Assembly: GCA_964410665.1 (NCBI GenBank)
Contig: CAYPIE010000007.1
Location: 56,960 to 120,959, forward strand
DNA length: 64,000 nt
Source of the DNA: CAYPIE01 sp964410665
GTDB lineage: Bacteria; Planctomycetota; Planctomycetia; Gemmatales; Gemmataceae
Direction: 5' to 3'
The position numbers and the translations under genes are program-made. The notes beneath the pieces were generated by a model. It ran no database searches. It was not told the DNA's origin and saw nothing but the letters and a program-made list of their open reading frames with translations. The stretch's first letter is position 1. Every line of letters begins with the position of its first letter. Positions 25,927 to 34,267 of the stretch are shown here, in pieces.

Positions 25927-27018
25927 ATGCCCGACTGGTTTGACTGGCCGACAGATCGAGCGAACTCGCCACGCTTCGACGCCTTCCTGAGAAGTCTGCG
26001 AAGCGGCGCTCTGGTCGCGTTTCCCGGGTACAGGCGTTGGCATGTCGCGGGCACCGCGAGCAATCCGGAGTCCTTCGGCAAATTGGTGCACCGCCTCCCC
26101 AAGCAGTCTCCCCAGATAGGCTGGTTGTTGCCACGCGACGCACTTGCCCAGGACGAATGGTTTGCCTGGTCTGCCGCGGCGAAACGACTCGCTCGCCGCT
26201 CATGGCCCGGACCGGTTTGCATTCGTTGGAACGGCCCGTTCCCAGAAAGTTCAAGCTTCGCGGTACCGGACTCGATTTGGGGGTATCTACGCCAGCAAGA
26301 AACCATTGGGTATCGTTGCCCCGGTGAAGTCGTTTGGCAGGAGCTTTGTCAGCGGCTCGGATCAGCGCTCATCACAGTCGATTATGATCCAACCATTGAC
26401 CAGGAAGATATCCTTGATGGGATCGATTGGGTGTTGCACGACCCAACTCAAGCCATTCTCGGGCCTGAGACACGCGTGTTGATGAATGCGTCGATGTGGC
26501 AGATTGACCAACTCGGCCCGATTCCAGAGACGGCAATTCAACAACGGCTTGCCTTCTGGATTGGCTTTATTTGTACCGGTAACACCTGCCGTAGCCCCTT
26601 GGCGGCGGCGCTATGTGAGCAAAAACTCGCCAAGGCTTTGGCTTGTCCCCCGGCTGCCCTCCCCGAACATGGCTTTTGGATTTTTTCCGCGGGAGTGGCT
26701 GCTTATCCGGGAATGCCCGCCAGCTTCGAAGCGATCCAAGTAGCACAAGAGCGCGGCATCGATTTGGCAAATCATCGCAGCCAGATGGTCGACCCTACGC
26801 GGCTTCTTCATGCCGATCAGCTGCTCACCATGACCGCGAATCACCAGGCCGTTCTGCAGTCGTTATTCCCGCAAGTTCAGCTTCCCGTACAACCATTGTG
26901 CGGCGTCGAGGGGGATCTCGCTGACCCCATCGGCTCGGACCTCACGGTTTATCGTGCCTGTGCCGCAACCATGGATCGCCATTTGGACCGATTCCTGACG
27001 GAGTGGTTACGTTTATGA
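25927..27018 (+). CDS. Fusion of degenerate YrdC/Sua5-like domain with low-molecular-weight protein phosphatase
   Basis: 363 residues. The C-terminal half (~208-363) is a low-molecular-weight phosphotyrosine/arginine phosphatase: P-loop FICTGNTCRSPLA (Cys ~216, Arg) and general-acid loop DPIGSDLTVYRAC (Asp ~336). The N-terminal half aligns weakly with YrdC/Sua5 (LRSGALVAFPGY; RRSWPGPVCIRW; IGYRCPGEVVWQELCQRLG). It lacks the basic KxR-type active site and the SAN motif, so threonylcarbamoyl-AMP synthesis is unlikely. In Bacillus-type genomes sua5 (ywlC), ywlE phosphatase and rpiB (ywlF) lie together; this gene overlaps rpiB by ATGA and appears to be the fused version of that set. Confidence 0.82.
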   Translation: MPDWFDWPTDRANSPRFDAFLRSLRSGALVAFPGYRRWHVAGTASNPESFGKLVHRLPKQSPQIGWLLPRDALAQDEWFAWSAAAKRLARRSWPGPVCIRWNGPFPESSSFAVPDSIWGYLRQQETIGYRCPGEVVWQELCQRLGSALITVDYDPTIDQEDILDGIDWVLHDPTQAILGPETRVLMNASMWQIDQLGPIPETAIQQRLAFWIGFICTGNTCRSPLAAALCEQKLAKALACPPAALPEHGFWIFSAGVAAYPGMPASFEAIQVAQERGIDLANHRSQMVDPTRLLHADQLLTMTANHQAVLQSLFPQVQLPVQPLCGVEGDLADPIGSDLTVYRACAATMDRHLDRFLTEWLRL

Positions 27019-27476
27019 AAATCGCGGTGGGTAGTGATCATCGGGGCTTCCATATGAAACAGCGTATCTTGACGCTGTTGCCGACCCTTGGCCACACCGT
27101 GATCGATCTCGGGCCGGAAAATGCCTGTGCGGTCGATTATCCCGATTATGCATTGAAGGTCGCACAGGCCATTCACAATGGCACGGCTGATCGAGGCATC
27201 TTGATTTGTGGCACCGGCCTGGGAATGTGCATCGCTGCCAACAAAGTCGCACGTGTTCGCGCTGTGCCGTGCCATGATCTGGTGACCGCCGAAATCAGTC
27301 GAAGGCACAACGACGCCAACATCATTTGCTTGTCAGCGGACATGTTGAGTGACGAACAGGTCGATCCCATGATTCGCGTCTGGCTTGAGACCGCCTTTGA
27401 AGGTGGTCGCCACGCACGTCGAGTTGAAAAGATCGATCGCTACGAGCAAGAACAACAACTTTCTGCGGGTGGATAA
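27015..27476 (+). CDS. rpiB: Ribose-5-phosphate isomerase B
   Basis: This is a 153-residue cytoplasmic isomerase of ribose-5-phosphate and ribulose-5-phosphate (RpiB/LacAB family). Signature features are the N-terminal KIAVGSDHRGFHMK, DYPDYALKVAQAI, the catalytic Cys region GILICGTGLGMCIAANK, and RRHNDANIICLS. The start ATG 27015 overlaps the phosphatase stop (ATGA), so translation is coupled. Together with zwf and a sugar kinase 2-4 kb downstream it makes a pentose-phosphate neighbourhood. Confidence 0.95.
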   Translation: MKIAVGSDHRGFHMKQRILTLLPTLGHTVIDLGPENACAVDYPDYALKVAQAIHNGTADRGILICGTGLGMCIAANKVARVRAVPCHDLVTAEISRRHNDANIICLSADMLSDEQVDPMIRVWLETAFEGGRHARRVEKIDRYEQEQQLSAGG

Positions 27477-27619
27477 GCTCCCGATCCCGGCTGCAAGAAT
27501 CCTTTTAGAGAAAATTCTCCGTAAAAAGTTCCCTGGGCGAAAATTGTGCTAGATAGTTAGTACTCGTCCTCCACAGGCCATCGAACCCACTTTTGTTGCG
27601 GTGAATGGGAGAATTGCGC

Positions 27620-27766
27620 ATGTTCCGCATGGATCTTCTCGATTATCCTGTGAATGCATATAATTATGTTCACTTTCACTACGGCACCGTGGGCGTGATT
27701 GTTGCCTGCATCATTGTTTTGATGTCAGTCATCACGGTGTTCTTCTGGCTCGACCGCCGTCGCTAA
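27620..27766 (+). CDS. 48-residue single-pass membrane protein
   Basis: This is a short gene. ATG 27620 is preceded by GGGAGA (27607-27612) with 7-base spacing. It encodes an aromatic-rich N-terminus (YPVNAYNYVHFHYG), one clear membrane helix (VGVIVACIIVLMSVITVFFWL) and a basic end DRRR, predicting N-out/C-in topology. The stop at 27764-27766 overlaps the convergent gene's stop by four bases. Good ribosome-binding site, a compact hydrophobic helix and positive-inside end argue that it is real. The function is unknown. Confidence 0.65.
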   Translation: MFRMDLLDYPVNAYNYVHFHYGTVGVIVACIIVLMSVITVFFWLDRRR

Positions 27767-29376
27767 GGTGCTCCGTCGGGCACAGTTTGCGGCCAGATCC
27801 GTTGCCATTGTGCAACCCCAAGCGGTCGTTGCCATACCTCGTGCGAGGCTTTTGCGGCGACGCGCAGGCCGCCCGAGCCTGCGGTAAACCGCGGCCTTAC
27901 GACCATGACACATTCGCCACTGCCGAGCCGGCGATCCCCATTTCGGGTAAAAAACGGCTCCGGCTGATTCCGCAACGCCTCCGCCAATGCCGAAGCATTG
28001 TCCTGGATTTTTCTCGACACTTCCGGCGTTTGCAGCCTAAATGTGGCCCGGGCCAGGAGCTGGACCAGATCCGCATTTCGCAACAACGCATCGGTACTAC
28101 TCGGATATCCCTGGCGACTCTCCTCCAAGCCCAGCCCCGACAACTGTGCCCATGCTACGGGATTTTGATGGCTAAACAGAATCAAGGGAACGGGTACGTC
28201 CTGGATGTTCCAGGCAAATTTCTGATCCCGAAAGACTGTGTCCCAATTAATTCCATCCCCTGTCAACGCAACTAGATGTTCTCCCGCCAACGGTTCCAGC
28301 GCACACAACGCCCGCAGCACACGTCGTGCAGGATTGGCAACCGTCGGTAAAATGACAATCGACCGATCACCCGGTTGCATCGGCAGCTCATCCGCTAGCC
28401 TTTGCACCACATCGACCTCTTGTTCGTTGGGCTGAGCAAATCCACCGATGCTAAAGTCGATATCTTCGTATGTAAACCGAGCATCACAGGGAGCAAATTG
28501 CTCCCGCAAAACGGTGCTGAACTGATCGCCCAGATCAATGGAATAAGGATCATCTTCCCAGCGAAGTAATTTGACCCACGGCAAGGGGTTGATTTGTCGA
28601 CTCAACCATTCACCTGAGCCTCCCGCCAGCCCACCCACGATGGGTGGGCAGGGCGGGCCCGAAAAGGTAAGGGAACGGAGCAATAAAGCCCNNNNNNNNN
28701 NGCTGGCCGGCCACATCTCGGTCTGAGTCCGCAGAAAATCCACCACCGCCACGGCCATCTGGCGATTGGTAAAACAAAACCGGAAGCTACGTCCTGGATA
28801 GATCTGCATCAGATCTTTCTCAAAACCGCCCGGGGGAATCCGCTTGGAGAACGCCTCTGCTTGGGTTAGGTTCACATCGTTGGCGGTAGCGGTAGTGAGC
28901 AACAACAGCGGCGGCTCCCCTCCTTTCCACACCGGTTGTTCGGCCAAGGCTATGGCCAGCTCGACCGCGCGGTCGGTCGAACCGCCACCAATGATTGCCA
29001 GAGGGGCTGGATTCCGTTTGGCCAACGCTGCCACCCAGTCGCGGTGTCCGAACTGACTGGTGAGCTTGTACCAGCGAATCCGGAGCTTACCGGTCCGATT
29101 CCGGCAGTGCAGCACCAGCTCCGCGGTCGAAGTCGTTTGGTCCGGGAACGCTTGGCTCTCCTCGAGCCAAACGTCGGGCAGCTGACGGCTGGCTTGCCGG
29201 GCTCCCGCGACAAAGCGTTCCCACCCGGTACTGTTGTTGGCTGTATGGATCCACGCCACTTCTTGGTCACCGCTGGGTACCGCCAGCGGCTCGGTTAAGC
29301 CGGTGCGAGGTTCCAGGGCCTGCCAGGTTAGGAAGACGAATCCCATTCCCACCATCGCCCATCCAAGCCAACGCAT
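27763..29376 (-). CDS. Secreted periplasmic-binding-fold protein of unknown function, interrupted by a gap
   Basis: About 537 codons with a signal/anchor helix (LGWAMVGMGFVFLTW). The body has the alternating fold of type-I periplasmic binding (branched-chain amino-acid receptor-like) proteins: LAIIGGGSTDRAVELAIALAEQ, PPLLLLTTATAND, RSFRFCFTNRQMAVAVVDFL, DRSIVILPTVANPARRVLRALCALE, HLVALTGDGINWDTVF. No transporter genes are adjacent, so a ligand-sensing or stand-alone role is possible. Ten Ns at 28692-28701 fall inside; the frame is open on both sides, but the sequence just after the gap contains a palindrome and may be an insertion. It is transcribed divergently from zwf. Confidence 0.62.
   Translation of the reverse strand: MRWLGWAMVGMGFVFLTWQALEPRTGLTEPLAVPSGDQEVAWIHTANNSTGWERFVAGARQASRQLPDVWLEESQAFPDQTTSTAELVLHCRNRTGKLRIRWYKLTSQFGHRDWVAALAKRNPAPLAIIGGGSTDRAVELAIALAEQPVWKGGEPPLLLLTTATANDVNLTQAEAFSKRIPPGGFEKDLMQIYPGRSFRFCFTNRQMAVAVVDFLRTQTEMWPASXXXXALLLRSLTFSGPPCPPIVGGLAGGSGEWLSRQINPLPWVKLLRWEDDPYSIDLGDQFSTVLREQFAPCDARFTYEDIDFSIGGFAQPNEQEVDVVQRLADELPMQPGDRSIVILPTVANPARRVLRALCALEPLAGEHLVALTGDGINWDTVFRDQKFAWNIQDVPVPLILFSHQNPVAWAQLSGLGLEESRQGYPSSTDALLRNADLVQLLARATFRLQTPEVSRKIQDNASALAEALRNQPEPFFTRNGDRRLGSGECVMVVRPRFTAGSGGLRVAAKASHEVWQRPLGVAQWQRIWPQTVPDGAP
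28629..28701. repeat. Intragenic 9-bp palindrome beside a 10-N assembly gap
   Basis: GCCCACCCA (28629-28637), loop CGA, TGGGTGGGC (28641-28649) is a perfect inverted repeat within the preceding coding sequence. It is followed by the N run at 28692-28701. A dispersed palindromic element probably hinders assembly here. Confidence 0.5.
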
Positions 29377-29519
29377 TGGCCTCCTCCAAAAGGAAATCGC
29401 TCAGGTTCTTGAAGCGTCTTCGGTTCATTCTAGTGGCCTGGGCAATGGACACCGCCCGGTGAACGCCGCACAATGAACCAGGGTGGGCAAAGGAATCTGA
29501 ACAAAGGACACGCGCCATC

Positions 29520-30983
29520 ATGTCTATGCCACTAAGCCTGGTCATCTTTGGGGCCTCAGGCGATCTCACCGCCCGGAAGCTCATCCCGGCGCTTTATCAC
29601 CTCGCGATCAAGAAGCGCCTCCCCGACGACACCCGCATCGTGGGCGTGTCGCGGACCGAGTACTCGCATGACGCGTTTCGGGACCATCTCAAGCCGCGGA
29701 CCCAACAAACTGCCGAGAAAGATGGGTTCTGGAGTGAAGAGGCCTGGCAGCAATTTGCCCGGCAAATCTTCTACGTCGCCACCGATGCCGCGGACCCAGC
29801 AGGCATTGAGCCTCTGGAACAACACCTTCGCTCGTTTGAAAACGGCAACCAAGGGCAGCGGCTGTATTACTTATCGGTGGCACCGGAACTGTATCCCACC
29901 ATCGCTGCCAACCTTGGCGGCGCCGGCATGACCCGCGAACATGGTGGCTTCCGAAGGATGATCATTGAAAAGCCCTTTGGCCACGACCTCAAAAGCGCAC
30001 GCGAACTCAACCGAGTCTTGCACCTCCATCTCCGCGAGGATCAGATTTATCGCATCGATCATTACCTCGGCAAAGAAACCGTCCAGAATATCTGTGTGTT
30101 TCGCTTTGCCAATACCTTGTTTGAACCCTTATGGAATTCTCAGTACATCGAGCATATCCAGATTACGGTCGCCGAGGATGGCGTGGTCGGACGACGCGGT
30201 CACTATTACGATCGCTCCGGCGTGCTACGAGACATGTTTCAATCCCACCTCTTGCAGGTCATGACCATGGTGACCATGGAAGCCCCCGCCCGCTTCCAGG
30301 CCGACGCCCTTCGCAATGAAAAGATGAAAGTCCTCGATGCCGTATCAATTCCTTCGCTCGATGAGGCCTGTCAATGTGTCGCCCTCGGTCAATACGCCGG
30401 GTATCTTCAGGAACCGGGGGTGCCGAGCGATTCGCATACGCCGACGTATGCCGCCATTCGACTTCAAGTCGAGAATGCTCGCTGGGCCAATGTGCCAATC
30501 TACCTCCGTTCAGGCAAGGCACTCCGCAGCCGCTACAGCGAGGTCATGATTCAATTTCATTGCCCGCGTCATCTCATGTTCCCACTCCCGCAAGGCGAGA
30601 TTCTCCAGTGCAATCGCCTGACCATGGTGCTACAGCCTAATGAAGGAATCCGGTTGAACTTCCAGACCAAGGTTCCCGGTGCGAATGGGACCCAGCTGCA
30701 ACCACGCGATCTGGCCTTTAGCTACCGGGAAGCTTACAAGGATGTGACGCTGCCAGAAGCGTATGAACGGCTGTTGCTCGATGCCATTCAGGGAGATGCT
30801 GCACTGTTTATGCGTTCTGATGAGATTGAGCGATCCTGGGAAATTATGGATCCGATCATCCAAGCCAGCGACCGCCCCGACGGTCCGAAACCTGAGTCGT
30901 ATTCTCAAGGCAGCGATGGTCCAAGTACCGCCGATGCCCTGCTTGCACGCGATGGACGCAAGTGGCAAGCCCTACCCAGCTAA
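29520..30983 (+). CDS. zwf: Glucose-6-phosphate 1-dehydrogenase
   Basis: 487 residues, the usual length. It oxidises glucose-6-phosphate to 6-phosphogluconolactone with NADP, the entry to the oxidative pentose-phosphate pathway. It has the N-terminal Rossmann motif GASGDLTARKL, the IIEKPFGHDL motif, the active-site segment RIDHYLGKETVQN (~178), and the DALR.EKMKVLDA and LRSGKAL regions typical of Zwf. The start ATG 29520 is the only one preserving the N-terminal strand. Pgl and gnd are not adjacent; an FGGY kinase follows after 24 bp and probably shares the transcript. Confidence 0.96.
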   Translation: MSMPLSLVIFGASGDLTARKLIPALYHLAIKKRLPDDTRIVGVSRTEYSHDAFRDHLKPRTQQTAEKDGFWSEEAWQQFARQIFYVATDAADPAGIEPLEQHLRSFENGNQGQRLYYLSVAPELYPTIAANLGGAGMTREHGGFRRMIIEKPFGHDLKSARELNRVLHLHLREDQIYRIDHYLGKETVQNICVFRFANTLFEPLWNSQYIEHIQITVAEDGVVGRRGHYYDRSGVLRDMFQSHLLQVMTMVTMEAPARFQADALRNEKMKVLDAVSIPSLDEACQCVALGQYAGYLQEPGVPSDSHTPTYAAIRLQVENARWANVPIYLRSGKALRSRYSEVMIQFHCPRHLMFPLPQGEILQCNRLTMVLQPNEGIRLNFQTKVPGANGTQLQPRDLAFSYREAYKDVTLPEAYERLLLDAIQGDAALFMRSDEIERSWEIMDPIIQASDRPDGPKPESYSQGSDGPSTADALLARDGRKWQALPS

Positions 30984-31007
30984 GAGCCCAGCGGAACAGA
31001 AACTCCC

Positions 31008-32336
31008 ATGAACATACTTGCCATCGATGTCGGTACCTCGAGTGTCAAGGCTGGTATCCTGGATCAGGCCAGTGGTTCTCCCATCTCCCAGCCGTTGGCC
31101 AAGACGGAGTACCGACTGCATCATCCCTCTAACGACGCCGCCGAAATCGTACCAGGAGAACTCTGGCAGGCCGTAACTAGCGCCGCTCGCAAGGCGGTGG
31201 ACCATGCACCCCCCGGCACTCCTATCGACGGCATTGGCTTGACGTGTCTGATGCCGGCTTTGGTATTACTCGATGCCCAGGACCAACCGTTGGTCCCAAT
31301 ATGGATCCACTTAGATCGACGCTCACGTACGGTAGCTCGTCGTGTGCTCAACGACGTCGGGGATGAGTTTCTCGCCAGCGTCGGCAACCGTCCGTTGCCC
31401 GGGGGGATTTCGGTACTTTGTTATGCTCGCCAGCTTGAGTTGGACCCTTCACTTCGCGGGAGAGTGCGACGATTTCTCCATATGCATGGTTGGCTGGCGT
31501 TTTGCCTGACCGGAGTCGCGGCGTTTGATCCGGCGAATGCCTCATTCACCGGAGTATGGAATACGATCACCGATCAGCAATGGTCGAGCCGCTGGTGTGA
31601 CTATTTCCAGCTCGACCCCGCCTGCCTGCCCCCGGTCGTCTGTGGCACCACCACCCTGGGTGGGTTACGCCAAGACATCGCCCGTGATTGGAATGTCCCC
31701 GCAGGCATCCCTGTGAAACTCGGCACGGCGGATACCTCGTCGGCCATGCTCGCGGCCAAAATGGACGACCATAGTCTGCTCCATTCGGTCGGCACAACCC
31801 AGGTGTTAGCCCGGCTGGTCAAGAAACCGCGGCCAGACCCACGTCGGCTCACCCGCCACCTTGGCGTCGGCGATCACTTTATCTATGTCGCGCATAATCC
31901 AGTCGGGGGGGTTGCTTTAGACTTTTTGCATCAACTGTGTTTCCGCGAGCAATCCGCCCAGGAGTTCTTTGAGCAGTCGATTCCCCAGGCCCAATCGCGA
32001 ACCACCGAGGTCCGCCTCAATCCCCCTTTCCTGGGCGGAGACCGGCTGGAAATTGAGCCGCGTTTGGCCTCATTCACCCATCTTACCTTGTCTACCGATC
32101 GACTCGATTTGCTCGCCGCGGTTCTCCAGGCTCTGCAAATCGGTCACCGTCAGGCGTTTGCTGCGCTTGACTGCCCATGGGAGGAGGTGCGCACGGTGTA
32201 TCTCACCGGCGGAGGGGCGGAGGTCGTTCGTCATCTGATCCATGAATATGACTCCATGAATCTCCGTCCTATCAATCACGGGGCCATCACCGGGGTCACG
32301 CAACTGTTCGCGGATCGTCGAGAATCGCCCGCGTAG
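31008..32336 (+). CDS. FGGY-family carbohydrate kinase
   Basis: 442 residues with the two-domain actin-like sugar kinase fold: phosphate-1 motif AIDVGTSSVKAGIL at the N-terminus, IWIHLDRRSR, KLGTADTSSAML (hinge/phosphate-2), HSVGTTQVLARL, and adenosine motif VYLTGGGAEVVRHL. Substrate cannot be read with certainty. Being directly behind zwf, gluconate, xylulose or sedoheptulose are the reasonable options. It is slightly shorter than typical xylulokinases (~490). No sugar transporter is near. Confidence 0.85.
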   Translation: MNILAIDVGTSSVKAGILDQASGSPISQPLAKTEYRLHHPSNDAAEIVPGELWQAVTSAARKAVDHAPPGTPIDGIGLTCLMPALVLLDAQDQPLVPIWIHLDRRSRTVARRVLNDVGDEFLASVGNRPLPGGISVLCYARQLELDPSLRGRVRRFLHMHGWLAFCLTGVAAFDPANASFTGVWNTITDQQWSSRWCDYFQLDPACLPPVVCGTTTLGGLRQDIARDWNVPAGIPVKLGTADTSSAMLAAKMDDHSLLHSVGTTQVLARLVKKPRPDPRRLTRHLGVGDHFIYVAHNPVGGVALDFLHQLCFREQSAQEFFEQSIPQAQSRTTEVRLNPPFLGGDRLEIEPRLASFTHLTLSTDRLDLLAAVLQALQIGHRQAFAALDCPWEEVRTVYLTGGGAEVVRHLIHEYDSMNLRPINHGAITGVTQLFADRRESPA

Positions 32337-32425
32337 CTTACCGAATTTACCTCGGTTTCAGAAAAAACTGCTCTCCATTTGTCCTCAAGCTTCTGGTAGA
32401 GTCCTTCTCCGCATGAGCAATCCTG

Positions 32426-32506
32426 CCGGGGTGACCCGGAACAGCGGCACGAGGCCGCGAGGGAAGTGATTCGCACGAGGTCGTCCGTGGGTCGGATCAC
32501 CTCGCG
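32426..32506 (+). promoter_or_regulatory. Densely folded leader upstream of the sensor-kinase gene
   Basis: Consecutive stems: CCGGG-GTGA-CCCGG (32426-32439, GNRA-type loop); GCGGC-ACGAG-GCCGC (32444-32458); then GTGAT (32466-32470) with ATCAC (32496-32500) enclosing CACG/CGTG (32474-32489), and an alternative longer pairing CGCGAGG (32456-32462) with CCTCGCG (32500-32506). The last stem ends 42 bp before the GTG start. No known riboswitch consensus was recognised. Confidence 0.45.
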
Positions 32507-32548
32507 TTTCACCTCCGCACAGGATGGGGGACGACAGGGAGGTCGGAT

Positions 32549-34267
32549 GTGACCCGTCAATGGCGCTTACGGCATAAGCTATTGCTCGGGTTCAGTCTCG
32601 TCCTTGCGAGCATGGCCTTACTCGTCGTCGGTGCTTGGTATGGACTCAATTCCTACACGCGCACCATGAACCTGGTCGACAAGAAAATTGTCGAACTCCA
32701 CGATGCCTGGTCTTTTAAACAAACAATCGACGAACTTGGCCGCCCCGCCGATCAGATTGGCCCGGAAGTCGGGAACGAACTTAGCCGTTTGCACGCTGGC
32801 CTCCGGAAAGCTCGCAGCCAACTCCATCAGTACGAGATCGACCTCAAAGCCAGTCTGGAACGCCATCGAGAACCCTCCCCGGAAATGGAAAAAGGCTTGG
32901 TCGACGTCCTCCATCAACACCTTGATGATTACGAAAATGCTTTGAATGGCCTTCAAGAATTTCGGCCGCTTGAGCATAGTCAGGCGTTGATCGAAGACCC
33001 CGAGATCAAAGCTGTGCATCACCAACTGGTCCTTGATGTCAATCACTTACATATAGAAATTAATGAAACTCTTTTTGGCAGTATCGACAGGGCTCGAAAA
33101 AATCAACGCTGGAGTAAATGGGTGGTTGGGGTTGCTTGCGGGTATGGGGTCATTCTGCTACTGCTGTTGACCCAGCAATTCCGCAAGTGGGTATTCGGCC
33201 CCATCCGGTTGTTGCAGTCGGGGGTACAGGCGGTTGCCACTGGGCACTTCAACCAGCCGATCATCCTTCGCTCGGGTGATGAGCTCCAGGAGCTTGCCGA
33301 CGCCTTCAACGATATGACCCGGCGACTGCGCGATATCTATCGAGATTTAGCCCAACAGGTGAATGAGCGTAGTCGACAGTTGGTTCGCTCCGAACGCATG
33401 GTGAGTGTTGGCTTCTTGGCAGCTGGGGTAGCGCATGAGATCAACAATCCTTTGGCTTCGATCGCCTTTTGTAGTGAGGCCCTCGATCGACGTCTGGAAC
33501 CACTGGTCGAGCAGTTTCCCGAGGACAATGCTGTCATTCGTAAATATCTACAGATGATTCAACAAGAGGCTTTTCGCTGTAAGGAAATTACCAGCAAGCT
33601 CCTTGAATTTAGCCGCGTTGGTGAACGACGTCGCGAGCCCACTGAACTGACCGAGTTGATCCAAAGTGTTCTCGAGATCGCTCAGCACCTACAAAACTGT
33701 AAGGGTAAACAAATTCTGTTCCACCCGACCAGCCGGCTCTATGCCGCTGTGAATGGCCAGGACATCAAGTCGGTGGTTCTCAATCTGGTGGTCAACGCAC
33801 TGGACAGTATGGAAGAGGGTGGGACCCTGACCATTACCTTGAGACCCCAGGGCCAACAGGCAGAGATGATTTTCACGGACACCGGCTGTGGTATGGAACC
33901 CGAGATGCTTGATAACATCTTCGAGCCATTTTTTACCCGCAGTCGGACCGGGAAAGGAACCGGGCTGGGATTGTTCATCAGTCATCAGATTATCGATCAG
34001 CATCATGGGAGCATCACTGCGACCAGTTTAGGTCCGAATCTTGGCAGCACCTTTGTGGTACGGATTCCCCAAGAGCAAGCCGATTATCGAAGCGAGCGCG
34101 CGATCGGGCAGGAACTTGCCTTCGAGACCACCGCATCGCCGGGCCATACCCGCGCCCCGGGAGCTGTGACCTCAGCCAAGTCACCCCCGCCTGATCCACG
34201 TATCCCGCGTCTCGAATCGCGACAGGATGGTCGAACGGAGGACGGTCTTGGCAACGCCGCCGCATAG
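32549..34267 (+). CDS. HAMP-containing sensor histidine kinase (NtrB/ZraS type)
   Basis: 572 residues. An N-terminal membrane helix (~8-30), a ~160-residue helical sensor region expected outside the cytoplasm, a second membrane helix (~190-210), HAMP (~212-265), HisKA with VAHEINNPLASIAF (phospho-His ~296) and HATPase_c with NLVVNALDSMEEGG, DTGCGMEPE and GKGTGLGLF. The sensor region has coiled-coil character like four-helix-bundle ligand sensors. The start GTG 32549 has GGGAGG upstream. The C-terminal ~60 residues are Pro/Ala-rich. The 3' end overlaps the NtrC-type gene, its obvious partner. Confidence 0.88.
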   Translation: MTRQWRLRHKLLLGFSLVLASMALLVVGAWYGLNSYTRTMNLVDKKIVELHDAWSFKQTIDELGRPADQIGPEVGNELSRLHAGLRKARSQLHQYEIDLKASLERHREPSPEMEKGLVDVLHQHLDDYENALNGLQEFRPLEHSQALIEDPEIKAVHHQLVLDVNHLHIEINETLFGSIDRARKNQRWSKWVVGVACGYGVILLLLLTQQFRKWVFGPIRLLQSGVQAVATGHFNQPIILRSGDELQELADAFNDMTRRLRDIYRDLAQQVNERSRQLVRSERMVSVGFLAAGVAHEINNPLASIAFCSEALDRRLEPLVEQFPEDNAVIRKYLQMIQQEAFRCKEITSKLLEFSRVGERRREPTELTELIQSVLEIAQHLQNCKGKQILFHPTSRLYAAVNGQDIKSVVLNLVVNALDSMEEGGTLTITLRPQGQQAEMIFTDTGCGMEPEMLDNIFEPFFTRSRTGKGTGLGLFISHQIIDQHHGSITATSLGPNLGSTFVVRIPQEQADYRSERAIGQELAFETTASPGHTRAPGAVTSAKSPPPDPRIPRLESRQDGRTEDGLGNAAA

